Notes: generated from the sequence alone by a model not told the origin. A stretch of DNA of 64,000 nucleotides from UMGS1052 sp045532035 (GCA_045532035.1 JAZSFD010000050.1:1-64000), one strand, 5' to 3'; shown: positions 8,297-17,085, counted from the first letter of the stretch. A program made the numbers and translations.

Positions 8297-8418
8297 AATC
8301 TCTCCTTTCGGATATTGATTTTTCTTTAATTTTATGATACACTTTTTTCGGAAGATATCGAGCGTTTATATTTCGAAAAACTGACAATATCGTTCACTTT
8401 TTTTGTAAGGTTTTGAAA
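8297..8418. promoter_or_regulatory. Divergent control region between isomerase and AraC-type regulator
   Basis: About 120 bases between divergent starts. ATATCG occurs twice in the same direction (8355-8360 and 8387-8392), 32 bases or about three helix turns apart, with similar flanks (ATATCGAGCG, ATATCGTTCA). Such direct repeats are the usual form of AraC-family sites. No clear consensus promoter was found. Confidence 0.4.
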
Positions 8419-9282
8419 ATGAAAGATAACTATAAAAAACACCGTTTATCCGACACGCTGAAGATCGAAAAGCTTGTGACCATCTATTACAACGAGTTTT
8501 CCAACAATGCTGTTTTTACCGGGGAAAGCCACGATTTCTGGGAGCTTGTTTATGCCGACAAGGGATCGGCGATCGTTACGGCTGAAAAAGAGCAGTTTGT
8601 GCTTGCTCAGGGCAGCATTGTTTTTCACAAGCCCAATGAGTTTCATGCCATTCGCTCGGTCAACAATGATCCGCCAAATGTGGTGGTGATCACATTTACA
8701 GTTTCGAAAGACACCGACATGAGCTTTTTCTGCAACCGTACTGCCGTCTTACCCGAGGCTTTGCGTTTCCATGTCACCGAGATATTGGAAAATGCAAAGA
8801 GGACCTTTGTCATTCCGATGGTCGGAGGAGTTCTCACTCTTGCAGAAGCTCCTGTCATCGGCGGCGAACAGATGATAAAGACTCACCTTGAGCAAATGCT
8901 CATCGAGCTTATGAGGCAGGACGCCGAAAACGCTTTTTCGACAAGCAAAGCCATCGAAAACAATACAACAGTCGGCAAATGCATCGAACTTCTTACTGAA
9001 AATATTTACGGAAATGTCTCCATAGATGAAGTGTGCTCCAAGACTAATTACAGCCGCACATATATTTGTACCCTTTTCCGTGCTGTCACCGGAAAAACGA
9101 TAATTCAGTATTACAACGAACTGAAAATCGATGAAGCAAAAAAGCTGATACGAAAAAACAAGCATACCTTTGCCGAGATCTCGGGGCTTTTGGGGTTCAA
9201 CACTCCTACTTATTTTACACATATTTTTTCAAAGATCACAAAGATGGCTCCCGGTCAGTACAAGAAATCAGTATACAAATAA
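8419..9282 (+). CDS. AraC-family transcriptional regulator with cupin sensor domain
   Basis: 287 residues from ATG 8419, eight bases behind TAAGG; a TTG two codons upstream is the less likely start. Residues about 25-100 form an AraC-type cupin (HDFWELVYADKG, GSIVFHKPNEFHAI). The C-terminal 100 residues hold two helix-turn-helix motifs (SIDEVCSKTNYSRTYICTLF and FAEISGLLGFNTPTYFTHIF), the second with the family ending PGQYKKS. Divergent orientation to the oxidoreductase/isomerase operon makes it the probable sugar-responsive activator of that operon. The WYL regulator gene follows 12 bases downstream. Confidence 0.9.
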   Translation: MKDNYKKHRLSDTLKIEKLVTIYYNEFSNNAVFTGESHDFWELVYADKGSAIVTAEKEQFVLAQGSIVFHKPNEFHAIRSVNNDPPNVVVITFTVSKDTDMSFFCNRTAVLPEALRFHVTEILENAKRTFVIPMVGGVLTLAEAPVIGGEQMIKTHLEQMLIELMRQDAENAFSTSKAIENNTTVGKCIELLTENIYGNVSIDEVCSKTNYSRTYICTLFRAVTGKTIIQYYNELKIDEAKKLIRKNKHTFAEISGLLGFNTPTYFTHIFSKITKMAPGQYKKSVYK

Positions 9283-9294
9283 CAGGAGGAAAAT

Positions 9295-10281
9295 ATGCCA
9301 AAATCAGCAAATCAAAAGCTCAAGCTTCTTTATCTTCTGAAAATACTTCTCGAATACACCGACGAGGAGCATCCGCTGACTGTCGCCGAGCTTATCACCC
9401 ACCTTGCGGGATATGATGTTGCCGCCGAAAGAAAGAGCATCTATTCGGACATCGAGCTGCTCCGCGAATACGGCATTGATATCGAAGCGGTCAAGTCAAA
9501 ATCCTATGGCTACTATGTGGCAAGCCGTGATTTTGAGCTGCCTGAGCTGAAATTGCTTGTGGATGCGGTGCAATCCTCAAAATTCATCACAAGAAAGAAA
9601 AGCTCCGAGCTTATAAGCAAGATCGAAGGCTTTGCCAGCCGTTATCAGGCAAAAAATCTTGAGCGCCAGGTATTTGTTGCCAACCGCATCAAGACCATGA
9701 ATGAAAGCATCTATTACACGGTGGACTATATCCACACAGCCATTTTCTCTGATTCAAAGATAAGCTTCAAATACTTTGAATGGACAGCACAAAAGGAAAA
9801 GGTGCTCAAGCACGACGGCAAGGAATACATCATAAGTCCCTGGGCGCTGACCTGGGACGATGAAAACTATTATCTTGTCGCATACGACTCGGAAGCGAGC
9901 ATTATCAAGCATTACAGAGTCGATAAGATCACCAGAATAAGAATACTCGGAGAAAAACGAGAGGGTGCCGAAAGCTTCAGGGAGTTTGACATGGCCATCT
10001 ATTCGAAATCGGTCTTCGGTATGTTCGGAGGATATGCAGAATATGTCTCGCTGCTCTGCCACGAAAGCCTTGCGGGAATAGTTATTGACCGTTTCGGATC
10101 GGATGTGGTATTTGTAAAACGCGAAAACGGATATTTTGAGATAAATGTCAGTGTCGTTCTGTCCTCCCAGTTTTATTCCTGGGTGTTTGGCTTTGGCGAC
10201 AGAATGCAGATCCTATCTCCTGAAAAGGCGCGTTGCGGCTTTCTTGAACAGCTTGAAAAAGCCCGCAAATCCTATATATAA
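9295..10281 (+). CDS. WYL-domain transcriptional regulator with HTH_11 N-terminus
   Basis: 328 residues. Residues about 8-70 form a DeoR/HTH_11-like winged helix (LTVAELITHL, AERKSIYSDIELLREYGI). The central and C-terminal parts are a WYL domain, with ISPWALTWDDENYYLVAYD as the recognisable segment, and a WCX-like extension at the end. YafY-like proteins of this type bind DNA and sense a small ligand or nucleic acid. It is co-transcribed with the AraC-type gene (GGAGG at 9284-9288). Its target is not evident, and two regulators in one transcript is unusual. The 3-prime side runs into a repeat-bearing spacer. Confidence 0.9.
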   Translation: MPKSANQKLKLLYLLKILLEYTDEEHPLTVAELITHLAGYDVAAERKSIYSDIELLREYGIDIEAVKSKSYGYYVASRDFELPELKLLVDAVQSSKFITRKKSSELISKIEGFASRYQAKNLERQVFVANRIKTMNESIYYTVDYIHTAIFSDSKISFKYFEWTAQKEKVLKHDGKEYIISPWALTWDDENYYLVAYDSEASIIKHYRVDKITRIRILGEKREGAESFREFDMAIYSKSVFGMFGGYAEYVSLLCHESLAGIVIDRFGSDVVFVKRENGYFEINVSVVLSSQFYSWVFGFGDRMQILSPEKARCGFLEQLEKARKSYI

Positions 10282-10598
10282 AACAAACACACTTTCGGTC
10301 GGTCGCAGCTGTCCCCTTCTTGCCTTCTTGCCTTATTGTTATTATTATCTTTATTATCTTTATTTAATTATTGTCGATGATTTGTCGACGATTTGTCGAT
10401 GATTTGTCGATGATTTGTCGACGATTTGTCATTTCCTTTGTCGACAACTGAGGCTTATCCCCACAAAAGCCATGCATTTTCGGGGGCTTTCAGAGGTTTG
10501 ATCGTTTATCGCTTCATTTGTCGATTTCAGGCAATTCATCGCCGCCGGACATTTCTTGGTAACATCTTTTCATCACCCCGCTGTTTTGTTCCTCATAC
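10282..10598. other. Repeat-bearing intergenic region, no gene seen
   Basis: Between the ends of two convergent genes. It contains a pyrimidine/AT-rich stretch with ATTATTATCTTTATTATCTTTA, then the phased 11-bp repeats at 10371-10425 and a palindromic copy of the same core at 10438-10447. No reading frame here has family character. Confidence 0.7.
10371..10430. repeat. Five direct 11-bp repeats, unit TTGTCGAYGAT
   Basis: Units start at 10371, 10382, 10393, 10404 and 10415; variants alternate between TTGTCGATGAT and TTGTCGACGAT, followed by a partial TTGTC. The palindrome TTGTCGACAA lies at 10438-10447. A period of 11 places all copies on one face of the helix, as in a multi-site protein-binding platform. 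Confidence 0.9.
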
Positions 10599-10631
10599 AA
10601 AAAAACCTGCACTGTCATTAAACAGTGCAGG
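10599..10631 (-). terminator. Terminator of glyQS
   Basis: CCTGCACTGT (10606-10615), loop CATTAA, ACAGTGCAGG (10622-10631), then a run of T on the minus strand. It follows the glyQS stop at 10646. Confidence 0.9.
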
Positions 10632-10645
10632 GTAATTTATTCGGA

Positions 10646-12043
10646 TCAGAATGCAACCTTTTCTTCGATATATGCCTTAAGGTCTTCGATCTTGATGCGA
10701 ACCTGTTCCATGGTGTCGCGGTCACGGACTGTTACACAGCCGTCTTCTTCGGATTCGAAGTCATAGGTGATACAAAGAGGTGTGCCGATCTCGTCTTCGC
10801 GGCGATATCTCTTGCCGATACTGCCGGCATCGTCAAAGTCGACATTGAAGTATTTCTGGAGATCGTGATAGATGGCGGTTGCCTTTTCGGAAAGCTTCTT
10901 CGAAAGAGGAAGCACAGCCGCCTTGTAGGGTGCAAGGAAAGGATGGAGACGAAGAACAGTTCTCACATCGCCCTCGGCGATTTCTTCTTCATCATATGCA
11001 TCGCAAAGGAATGCAAGGAACGCTCTTTCAACACCGAGAGAAGGCTCGACAACATAAGGAATGTAGTGAGAGTTTGTCTCCTGGTCGAAATATGTCATGT
11101 CCTTGCCGGAGGTGTTCTGATGCTGGGTAAGGTCATAATCTGTTCTGTCAGCAACGCCCCAGAGCTCGCCCCATCCGAACGGGAAGAGGAATTCGAAGTC
11201 TGTGGTTGCCTTGGAATAGAAGCAAAGCTCTTCGGGATCGTGGTCACGAAGACGAAGATTTTCTTCCTTCATGCCGAGCGAAAGGAGCCAATCGCGGCAG
11301 AATGCGCGCCAGTATTCAAACCATTCAAGGTCTGTGTCGGGCTTGCAGAAGAATTCAAGCTCCATCTGTTCGAATTCACGCACGCGGAAAATGAAGTTGC
11401 CGGGAGTGATTTCGTTACGGAAAGACTTACCGATCTGGGCAATACCGAAGGGAAGCTTTCTTCTTGATGTACGCTGAACATTCACGAAGTTTACGAAAAT
11501 ACCCTGAGCTGTTTCGGGGCGAAGATATACCGTGTTCTTTGCATCCTCGGTTACACCCTGGAAGGTCTTGAACATGAGGTTGAACTGACGGATGTCGGTG
11601 AAGTTGTGCTTTCCGCAGGTGGGACAGGGGATGTTGTTGGCTTCAACGAAATCCTTCATTTCCTGCTGGGAGAAAGCATCGATGGGCTTATCAAGGGTTG
11701 CGCCGGTCTGTGCGCACCAGTCTTCGATGAGCTTGTCCGCGCGGAAACGCTCGTGACATTCGCGGCAGTCCATGAGAGGATCGGAAAATCCTCCGAGATG
11801 ACCCGATGCCACCCAGGTCTGGGGATTCATGAGGATAGCTGCGTCAAGACCTACATTGTAGGGGTTTTCCTGAACGAACTTTTTCCACCATGCCTTTTTG
11901 ACATTGTTTTTGAATTCAACACCGAGGGGGCCGTAGTCCCAGGTGTTTGCAAGGCCGCCGTAGATCTCACTGCCTGCATAAACATAACCTCTGCCTTTGC
12001 AGAAAGCTACGATTTTTTCCATTGATTTATCTGTGTTTTTCAT
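10646..12043 (-). CDS. glyQS: Glycyl-tRNA synthetase, single-chain dimeric type
   Basis: 465 residues, the expected length for the bacterial alpha2 GlyRS (not the alpha/beta GlyQ + GlyS form). Class II motif 2 is visible in IGKSFRNEITPGNFIFRVREF, and motif 3 in the GVERAFLAFL region. The N-terminal segment FCKGRGYVYAGSEIYGG and the C-terminal anticodon-binding domain (PFLAPYKAAVLPL) are intact. It charges tRNA-Gly in the cytoplasm using ATP. The gene is transcribed alone from the promoter at 12079-12107. No T-box leader is present: the leader is only about 30 bases. The gene is intact, which argues against widespread sequencing error in this stretch. Confidence 0.97.
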   Translation of the reverse strand: MKNTDKSMEKIVAFCKGRGYVYAGSEIYGGLANTWDYGPLGVEFKNNVKKAWWKKFVQENPYNVGLDAAILMNPQTWVASGHLGGFSDPLMDCRECHERFRADKLIEDWCAQTGATLDKPIDAFSQQEMKDFVEANNIPCPTCGKHNFTDIRQFNLMFKTFQGVTEDAKNTVYLRPETAQGIFVNFVNVQRTSRRKLPFGIAQIGKSFRNEITPGNFIFRVREFEQMELEFFCKPDTDLEWFEYWRAFCRDWLLSLGMKEENLRLRDHDPEELCFYSKATTDFEFLFPFGWGELWGVADRTDYDLTQHQNTSGKDMTYFDQETNSHYIPYVVEPSLGVERAFLAFLCDAYDEEEIAEGDVRTVLRLHPFLAPYKAAVLPLSKKLSEKATAIYHDLQKYFNVDFDDAGSIGKRYRREDEIGTPLCITYDFESEEDGCVTVRDRDTMEQVRIKIEDLKAYIEEKVAF

Positions 12044-12078
12044 TTGGAAATTCCTCTCTGAATATACAATAATAATTT

Positions 12079-12107
12079 ATTATATACCATTCCTTTTGAT
12101 TTTTCAA
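12079..12107 (-). promoter_or_regulatory. Promoter of glyQS
   Basis: TTGAAA (12102-12107), 17 bases, TATAAT (12079-12084) on the minus strand. It lies back-to-back with the promoter of the HAD gene. Confidence 0.75.
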
Positions 12108-12145
12108 GTGTTTTTGACTTTTTTATCACAATGTTTGCCTGTTTA

Positions 12146-12174
12146 TTGCATTTCGACGGGAAATGTGCTATAAT
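12146..12174 (+). promoter_or_regulatory. Promoter of the HAD phosphatase-rlmH operon
   Basis: TTGCAT (12146-12151), 17 bases, TATAAT (12169-12174). Confidence 0.75.
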
Positions 12175-12218
12175 CGTGTCATCGGCAAATCACAAACACA
12201 TATTTTTTCGAGGGTAAA

Positions 12219-13043
12219 ATGAACAAATACAAGCTTATTGCCTCAGATCTTGACGGCACCTTACTTGACAGCTCGGCTCGCATCAGCCGCCAAAACCTTG
12301 ATGCCATAGACAAGCTTTCAGAAATGGGAGTTCACTTTGTCCCCTGCTCGGGCAGAACCTTTTCGGAGCTTCCCCAAGAGCTCAAGGACAACAAAAATAT
12401 AAGATATGTGATCCATTCCAACGGCGCTGTTGTGTTTGACCGAAAGACAGGGAAACGCATACTTAACTGTATTCCAGGAGATCTTGTGTGCAAAATCCTT
12501 GATGCTTTACATTCCTTCAAGACCCACATCACATATCGGCTGAACGGCGAATGCTTTGTGGATGCACGCTTTCAGGATGAGGCATCTTGGGACTATTACA
12601 ATGTCTGCAAAGCTCACCGCACTGTGGTTCGTGATTTTGCCGTCTATCTTGAGGACTTCGATGAAAAAAGCTATGCCGCCGACAATGTGGAGGTTTTTGC
12701 CGCCTTTTTCCATGATTACTCCGAAAAGCTTGCCTGCATAAAACAGCTTGAAAAAGAGCCTCTTCTTCGTGTGGTCGAGCTTGATGAAAACAACATTGAG
12801 GTGATGAGTGCTTCTGCAGGAAAAGGAAACGCTCTTATGGCTCTTGCAAAAATGCTCGGCATTGATATTTCCGAAACCATGAGCCTTGGCGACAGCAGAA
12901 ATGATATCAGCATCACACAGACCGCAGGGCTCGGTCTTGCCATGTCAAACGCCTGGGAAACTCTGAAAAATCTTGCCGACAAGATCATCTGCTCAAACGA
13001 CGAGCACGCCATAGCTTATGTTCTTGAGCACTATTTTTCATAA
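12219..13043 (+). CDS. Cof-type HAD-IIB family hydrolase
   Basis: 274 residues. Motif I is SDLDGTLLDS with the nucleophile Asp, motif II is PCSGRT (Ser/Thr), the motif III Lys is in GKGNALMALAKML, and motif IV is GDSRNDISI with two Asp. The IIB cap lies between motifs II and III. Cof-like enzymes dephosphorylate sugar phosphates, FMN or pyridoxal phosphate; the substrate here is not predictable. rlmH follows after 12 bases on the same transcript. Confidence 0.92.
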   Translation: MNKYKLIASDLDGTLLDSSARISRQNLDAIDKLSEMGVHFVPCSGRTFSELPQELKDNKNIRYVIHSNGAVVFDRKTGKRILNCIPGDLVCKILDALHSFKTHITYRLNGECFVDARFQDEASWDYYNVCKAHRTVVRDFAVYLEDFDEKSYAADNVEVFAAFFHDYSEKLACIKQLEKEPLLRVVELDENNIEVMSASAGKGNALMALAKMLGIDISETMSLGDSRNDISITQTAGLGLAMSNAWETLKNLADKIICSNDEHAIAYVLEHYFS

Positions 13044-13055
13044 AGGAGAACCATA

Positions 13056-13538
13056 ATGCTTTCAGTCGATCTCATATATCTCGGAAACGAGAAGGAAAAA
13101 TACTACAACGAAGCCGCCGACGAATATATAAGAAGGCTTTCGGCGTTCTGCTCTTTCAAGCAAAAGAATATCAAGGATGAGCGGCTTTCAAATGAACCGT
13201 CGCAAAACGAGATCAATGCCGCCCTTGAAAAGGAGAGCAAAAAAATATCCGAGGCTCTTCCCGAAAGAAGCTATAAGATTGCCATGTGCGTCGAAGGAAA
13301 GCAGATGTCGTCGGAGGAGCTTGCCGCTCTTTTCGAATCGTTGCCGTCAAGAGGATACTCGGGTGTTTCTTTTGTCATCGGAAGCTCCTGCGGACTTGCG
13401 GAAAGTGTGAAAAAATCCTGCGATCTGCGCCTTTCGGTGTCAAAAATGACTTTTCCCCACAAGCTTTTCCGCGTGATGCTGCTCGAACAGATCTATCGCG
13501 CTTTCACCATCAATGCGGGAAGCAAGTATCATAAATAG
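13056..13538 (+). CDS. rlmH: 23S rRNA (pseudouridine1915-N3)-methyltransferase RlmH
   Basis: 160 residues, the normal length for this SPOUT methyltransferase. The SAM-binding knot shows FVIGSSCGLAESV, SKMTFPHKLFRVMLLEQIYRAF and the family-typical C-terminus KYHK. It methylates pseudouridine 1915 in helix 69 of 23S rRNA on the 70S ribosome. The gene ends in TAG directly after the conserved YHK end, which shows that TAG is a true stop in this genome. It starts at ATG 13056 behind AAAGGAGA. Confidence 0.97.
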   Translation: MLSVDLIYLGNEKEKYYNEAADEYIRRLSAFCSFKQKNIKDERLSNEPSQNEINAALEKESKKISEALPERSYKIAMCVEGKQMSSEELAALFESLPSRGYSGVSFVIGSSCGLAESVKKSCDLRLSVSKMTFPHKLFRVMLLEQIYRAFTINAGSKYHK

Positions 13539-13545
13539 CAATAAC

Positions 13546-13579
13546 ATACCCCATGTTTTCATGCGAAAACATGGGGTAT
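13546..13579. terminator. Terminator between rlmH and the GH31 gene
   Basis: A perfect 15-bp stem, 13546-13560 with 13565-13579, loop ATGC. It lies between two convergent stops and probably serves both directions, although the U tracts are poor. Confidence 0.75.
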
Positions 13580-13590
13580 AATTATATCTT

Positions 13591-15120
13591 TCATCGTCTT
13601 TCAAAATAAGGAAGAACAGATATGGGCGCGTCGACTGTAACAGTCTGTCCGCCCTCATATATTTTTTCGCCAAAGAGCGCCCATCTGCCCGCAGGAAGCT
13701 TTACTTCACGGGAAGTTTGCCCTTTTTTCAAAACAGGAGCCACAAGTATCTTGTCACCGAGCATAAACTGGTCGGTCACCTTTTCAAAGCCCTCTCCCGG
13801 GAATTCATATTCCATATATCTTGCAATAGGCTCACCTGTTTTGCCGGCGTTTTCGGCAAGGGTGAGGATGTAATAGGCGTACTGGGTGTGAAGTCGGGCT
13901 GCGCGCAGACAAAGGATGGCGTTTTCCTCCGAAAGCACACGCCAGGGAGCCACCGAAAACTGCATCATCGGCATGAGTGCCGCACACTGCGCATATCTTA
14001 CCACAAGCTCTTCGTCGATTCTGTTCTCAAATCCCTCATTCGCAAAGAAAGAATACTCTCCCCCGCCGATCATGTCGGGGCAGGTATAGGCATAGCCCAT
14101 AATACCCTGGGTAAGAGTGTTGGGAACAAGGCTCGCAAGTCCGTTTTTGTCCCAGGTGTGGAGCTTGTCGGAAAGCCTTTGCACAAGAGGATAACCCTGA
14201 CAGCCGACACAGGCGCGGTATTCGTTGTATTTATAATTAAGTCCGAATTTTGCCCAAAGCTCCGAAAAAACATTCGGATCTGCCATGCCAAGAGATATCT
14301 TGTCGTTCACATAAAATTTTGCATCTCCCGCGTCAAATTTGAAGCCGTCGATGCCGTATTTGTCACAAAGAGTGCGAAGCTTCACATCATACCAGAGAAT
14401 GGCAAGAGGATTCGTCAGGTCAAGAGTCGCCGAATAACCGTCCCACCATTCGTGAAGCGATATTTTGCCGTCCTCGGTCTTGGTGAGAAGATCCTTGTCG
14501 CGAAGCTCTCTGAACTCGGCACTGTCGGGAGAAATATACGGGCACGACCAAAGCATGACCTTAAAGCCCATCGAATGAAGCTCCTCCACCATAGCTTTCG
14601 GGTCGGGGAATCTTTCGCGCTCAAATTCCCAGCAGCCGTAATATTTCTGCCAGCAGTCATCGATCATGAGAATGCCCGCAGGATATCCGTTATCGATAAG
14701 ACCGTGGGCATATTTCAAAACATCCGCCTGATTCTGATTATATATCAGCTCGATCCAGGTATTATACTGGGGAGTTTCGAAAAACTCGCGGGGAGGAATA
14801 CCCCTTTGAGGAAGAAAATGCTCTTTTGCCGCCGCAAGAAAAGCTTCCTTGAGCGTCTCGCCTGCTTCGATAAGCTCCACTGCGCTTTCGGTGGAAATTG
14901 TAAGCTTTCCGTCACGGGCGCAGATTGCAAAACAGCTGTCGCTGTAAATATATCTTCCCTTATTGGAAATAAGTATGGGACAGACCTGGTTTCCCGTACT
15001 GTTCACGGTAAAATCTGCACAGTAATCGGAATCGGTTGTGATCGGAAAGCTTGTGCCGTCGTTGGCACAAAGGCCGTACCAGCTCTCGTTTTCTCTGAAA
15101 TCCACATTATATGTATACAT
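13591..15120 (-). CDS. GH31 family alpha-glycosidase
   Basis: 509 residues of a compact GH31 enzyme. The nucleophile segment is GIDGFKFDAGD (Asp), the acid/base segment is CPDMIGGGEY (Asp), and ILMIDDCWQKYYG belongs to the barrel. The sequence style resembles the MYORG-like (KIAA1161) branch that acts on alpha-galactosides or alpha-glucosides more than classical starch alpha-glucosidases (inference). There is no signal peptide, so it works in the cytoplasm on imported oligosaccharides. It lies 60 bases after mscL in the same direction, but a terminator separates them. Unlike the GH39 and GH20 genes here, it is intact. Confidence 0.9.
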   Translation of the reverse strand: MYTYNVDFRENESWYGLCANDGTSFPITTDSDYCADFTVNSTGNQVCPILISNKGRYIYSDSCFAICARDGKLTISTESAVELIEAGETLKEAFLAAAKEHFLPQRGIPPREFFETPQYNTWIELIYNQNQADVLKYAHGLIDNGYPAGILMIDDCWQKYYGCWEFERERFPDPKAMVEELHSMGFKVMLWSCPYISPDSAEFRELRDKDLLTKTEDGKISLHEWWDGYSATLDLTNPLAILWYDVKLRTLCDKYGIDGFKFDAGDAKFYVNDKISLGMADPNVFSELWAKFGLNYKYNEYRACVGCQGYPLVQRLSDKLHTWDKNGLASLVPNTLTQGIMGYAYTCPDMIGGGEYSFFANEGFENRIDEELVVRYAQCAALMPMMQFSVAPWRVLSEENAILCLRAARLHTQYAYYILTLAENAGKTGEPIARYMEYEFPGEGFEKVTDQFMLGDKILVAPVLKKGQTSREVKLPAGRWALFGEKIYEGGQTVTVDAPISVLPYFERR

Positions 15121-15139
15121 ATCGTTCTCCTTTTGATAG

Positions 15140-15172
15140 AAAAACGGTCCGACGGAAAAACCTGCGGACCGT
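15140..15172 (-). terminator. Terminator of mscL
   Basis: ACGGTCC (15144-15150) pairs with GGACCGT (15166-15172), followed by TTTTT on the minus strand, directly after the mscL stop. Confidence 0.75.
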
Positions 15173-15180
15173 AAGCTTTT

Positions 15181-15624
15181 TTAGTTCTTTGCCTTGAGAA
15201 GATCGCGGATCTCTGTGAGAAGCTCTTCTTCCTTGGAGGGCTTGGGAGGCTCTGCAGGCTTCGCCGGTTCTTCTTCCTTCTTTTTGAGAGCTTCTGCCTT
15301 TTTGCGGATAGACGCAACGACCTTGACCATCATGAAAATGCAAATCGCAATGATGAGAAAATCTATTACGGACTGGATAAACATACCGTAATTAAGGGTA
15401 AGTGCAGGGGTCACGACCGCTCCCGCTTCATCAAGCACTTCGGGCTTGAGTATTGCCTTGGCTTCGCTGAAATTGATTCCGCCTGTGACAACACTGATGA
15501 GAGGGGTGATGATGTTGTTGACAAGAGCTGTGACGATCTTGCCGAAAGCCGAGCCGATGATCATACCGACTGCCATGTCAATAACATTGCCTTTGGAAAT
15601 AAACGCTTTGAAATCCTTGAACAT
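15181..15624 (-). CDS. mscL: Large-conductance mechanosensitive channel MscL
   Basis: 147 residues. N-terminal amphipathic helix and TM1 (FKAFISKGNVIDMAVGMIIG, with the pore-lining Gly/Ala face), periplasmic loop, TM2 (SVIDFLIIAICIFMMV) and a charged C-terminal helical bundle rich in Lys, Glu and Pro, ending near LLTEIRDLL as in the family. The homopentamer opens under membrane tension to release solutes in hypo-osmotic shock. It starts at ATG 15624 behind AAGGAGT and is followed by its own terminator. Confidence 0.97.
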   Translation of the reverse strand: MFKDFKAFISKGNVIDMAVGMIIGSAFGKIVTALVNNIITPLISVVTGGINFSEAKAILKPEVLDEAGAVVTPALTLNYGMFIQSVIDFLIIAICIFMMVKVVASIRKKAEALKKKEEEPAKPAEPPKPSKEEELLTEIRDLLKAKN

Positions 15625-15659
15625 AATTATACTCCTTTATTCAAAAAATATGGACTTTA

Positions 15660-16220
15660 TTATTCGTAGTATTCTCTCTTGAGAATGCCGACATAAGGAA
15701 GATCACGGTAAAGCTCGTCAAAATCGAGACCGTAGCCGATAACATATTCATCGGGAATCGTAAAACAACCGAAATCGACCGAAATGGGCTTTTCGCGTCT
15801 GTCGGGCTTGTCAAGCAGAGTGCAGATCTTGATATCCCCTGCGTTGTGCTCTCTCTTTAAGTAGTCAACAAGCCAGAAAAGGGTGTTTCCGGTGTCAAGA
15901 ATATCCTCGACGATAAGTACATTGTAATCTGAAAGATCCTTTTTCTCAAGGCCTGCCTTGATAACGATCTCTCCCGATGAAACAGCGCTTTTTCCGTAGG
16001 AGGAAAGACGCATGAAATCGACCTCCATGGGAAGGCGCACCGCCTTCATGAGATCTGCCATGAAGACCACCGAGCCCTTGAGTATTCCGAGCAGAAGCAG
16101 CTTCTTTTCGGAATCTCCGTAATAAGCCTCGATATCACGGGCAACCTCTGCCACCCTTGTTTTTATTTGTTCTTCGCTGCACAGTATTCTTTCAACTGCC
16201 CTTTCGTAATTACGATCCAT
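15660..16220 (-). CDS. hpt: Hypoxanthine phosphoribosyltransferase
   Basis: 186 residues. The PRPP loop is VLIVEDILDTGNTL with two acidic residues, and the family segments LLGILKGSVVFMADL and VEVDFMRLSSYG are present. It salvages hypoxanthine and guanine to IMP and GMP in the cytoplasm. It is the last gene of the tsaB-hpt transcript (15-base gap to tsaB). In many Firmicutes hpt neighbours tilS and ftsH; here it does not. Confidence 0.95.
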   Translation of the reverse strand: MDRNYERAVERILCSEEQIKTRVAEVARDIEAYYGDSEKKLLLLGILKGSVVFMADLMKAVRLPMEVDFMRLSSYGKSAVSSGEIVIKAGLEKKDLSDYNVLIVEDILDTGNTLFWLVDYLKREHNAGDIKICTLLDKPDRREKPISVDFGCFTIPDEYVIGYGLDFDELYRDLPYVGILKREYYE

Positions 16221-16234
16221 AATAGCTCCCCGAA

Positions 16235-17002
16235 TTATTTATTTTCATTTGAAAGTCTTTCGTTGCGCTCGCGCTCTGCCTGCGAAAGGCGCAGATAAAG
16301 CGGAGAGAGTGCGCTTCCGCTGTATTCTTTTGCGTCAAAGGATGAGGATTTTATAATTTCATATCCTGCGCGCGCCACCGAAAAGCCGTCCTGCAAAAGA
16401 TCTCCCGGCAAAGCCGGCGAAACATTCAGGCTTTTTCCGTCAAGATACTTTTCATAAAGGCTGTAAAAGAGTGCCGCTCCGTCGCCGCAAAGAACTATCT
16501 TCTTTTTGGGGTATTTTTCGCAAAGCTCATCTACAAGCTCCTTTGCCGTAACAACGCGATCCTCGCACAGACGCTTTGGATGCTTGCTTTTCAGGCTGAA
16601 AAGCGCGTTGTAAAACTGCTCACGCCGTGCATCCATCAAAGGGCAGACAAGCGTGTTATCGCCGTAGGCGCAAAGATTCAGCGCCAGACAATAGAGTGTT
16701 GAAAGCGGGATGCAGGGCACGCTGTCTTCGCGCGAGAAAGCAAGACCTTTCACGGTTGAAACACCGATGCGCACTCCCGTAAACGAGCCGGGACCCGAGG
16801 TTATGGCAAAAGCATCCACCTGCGACAAAGAAACTCCTGCCAGAGACAGAGCCTCTCCTATCATGGGAAGAAGGCTTTCGCTGTGTGTCACTGTGCTGTT
16901 GAGCACAAGGCGCGAAACGGGCACAAGACCCTGAAGCGAGTCTTCTTTTGCAAGACAGACAGCGGCGGTTTTTGCAGTCGTATCGACCGAAAGTATATAC
17001 AT
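16235..17002 (-). CDS. tsaB: tRNA threonylcarbamoyladenosine biosynthesis protein TsaB
   Basis: 255 residues of the ASKHA fold. The start ILSVDTTAKTAAVCL and the segment FAITSGPGSFTGVRIGVSTVKGLAF are diagnostic of TsaB (YeaZ). TsaB is the scaffold partner of TsaD and TsaE in making the t6A base next to the tRNA anticodon; it lacks the TsaD metal site. A Cys- and Lys-rich C-terminal extension is unremarkable. tsaE and tsaD are not in the window, so the usual tsaEB pairing is absent. It has its own promoter at 17057-17085. Confidence 0.93.
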   Translation of the reverse strand: MYILSVDTTAKTAAVCLAKEDSLQGLVPVSRLVLNSTVTHSESLLPMIGEALSLAGVSLSQVDAFAITSGPGSFTGVRIGVSTVKGLAFSREDSVPCIPLSTLYCLALNLCAYGDNTLVCPLMDARREQFYNALFSLKSKHPKRLCEDRVVTAKELVDELCEKYPKKKIVLCGDGAALFYSLYEKYLDGKSLNVSPALPGDLLQDGFSVARAGYEIIKSSSFDAKEYSGSALSPLYLRLSQAERERNERLSNENK

Positions 17003-17056
17003 GAAAATTCCTCTTGATAAGATCTTTTTAACTGTGCTTGACGCGGTAACAAAACA

Positions 17057-17085
17057 ATTATACTATGCTTTGCGGCTTTTATCAA
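17057..17085 (-). promoter_or_regulatory. Promoter of tsaB-hpt
   Basis: TTGATA (17080-17085), 17 bases, TATAAT (17057-17062) on the minus strand. Together with the hairpin directly after mreB (AAATTTCGGC / GCCGAATTT near 17095-17122) it separates tsaB-hpt from the mreB operon. Confidence 0.7.

Noticed and set aside
10449..10465. DnaA-box-like TTATCCCCACA near the 11-bp repeats
   Set aside because: Two extra bases compared with TTATCCACA, and no cluster of boxes or dnaA/dnaN nearby, so not an origin.
12044..12218. T-box leader before glyQS
   Set aside because: The promoter leaves only about 30 bases of leader, too short for a T-box.
13717..15174. 485-codon open frame opposite the GH31 gene
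   Set aside because: The GH31 frame has full catalytic motifs; the antisense frame has none.
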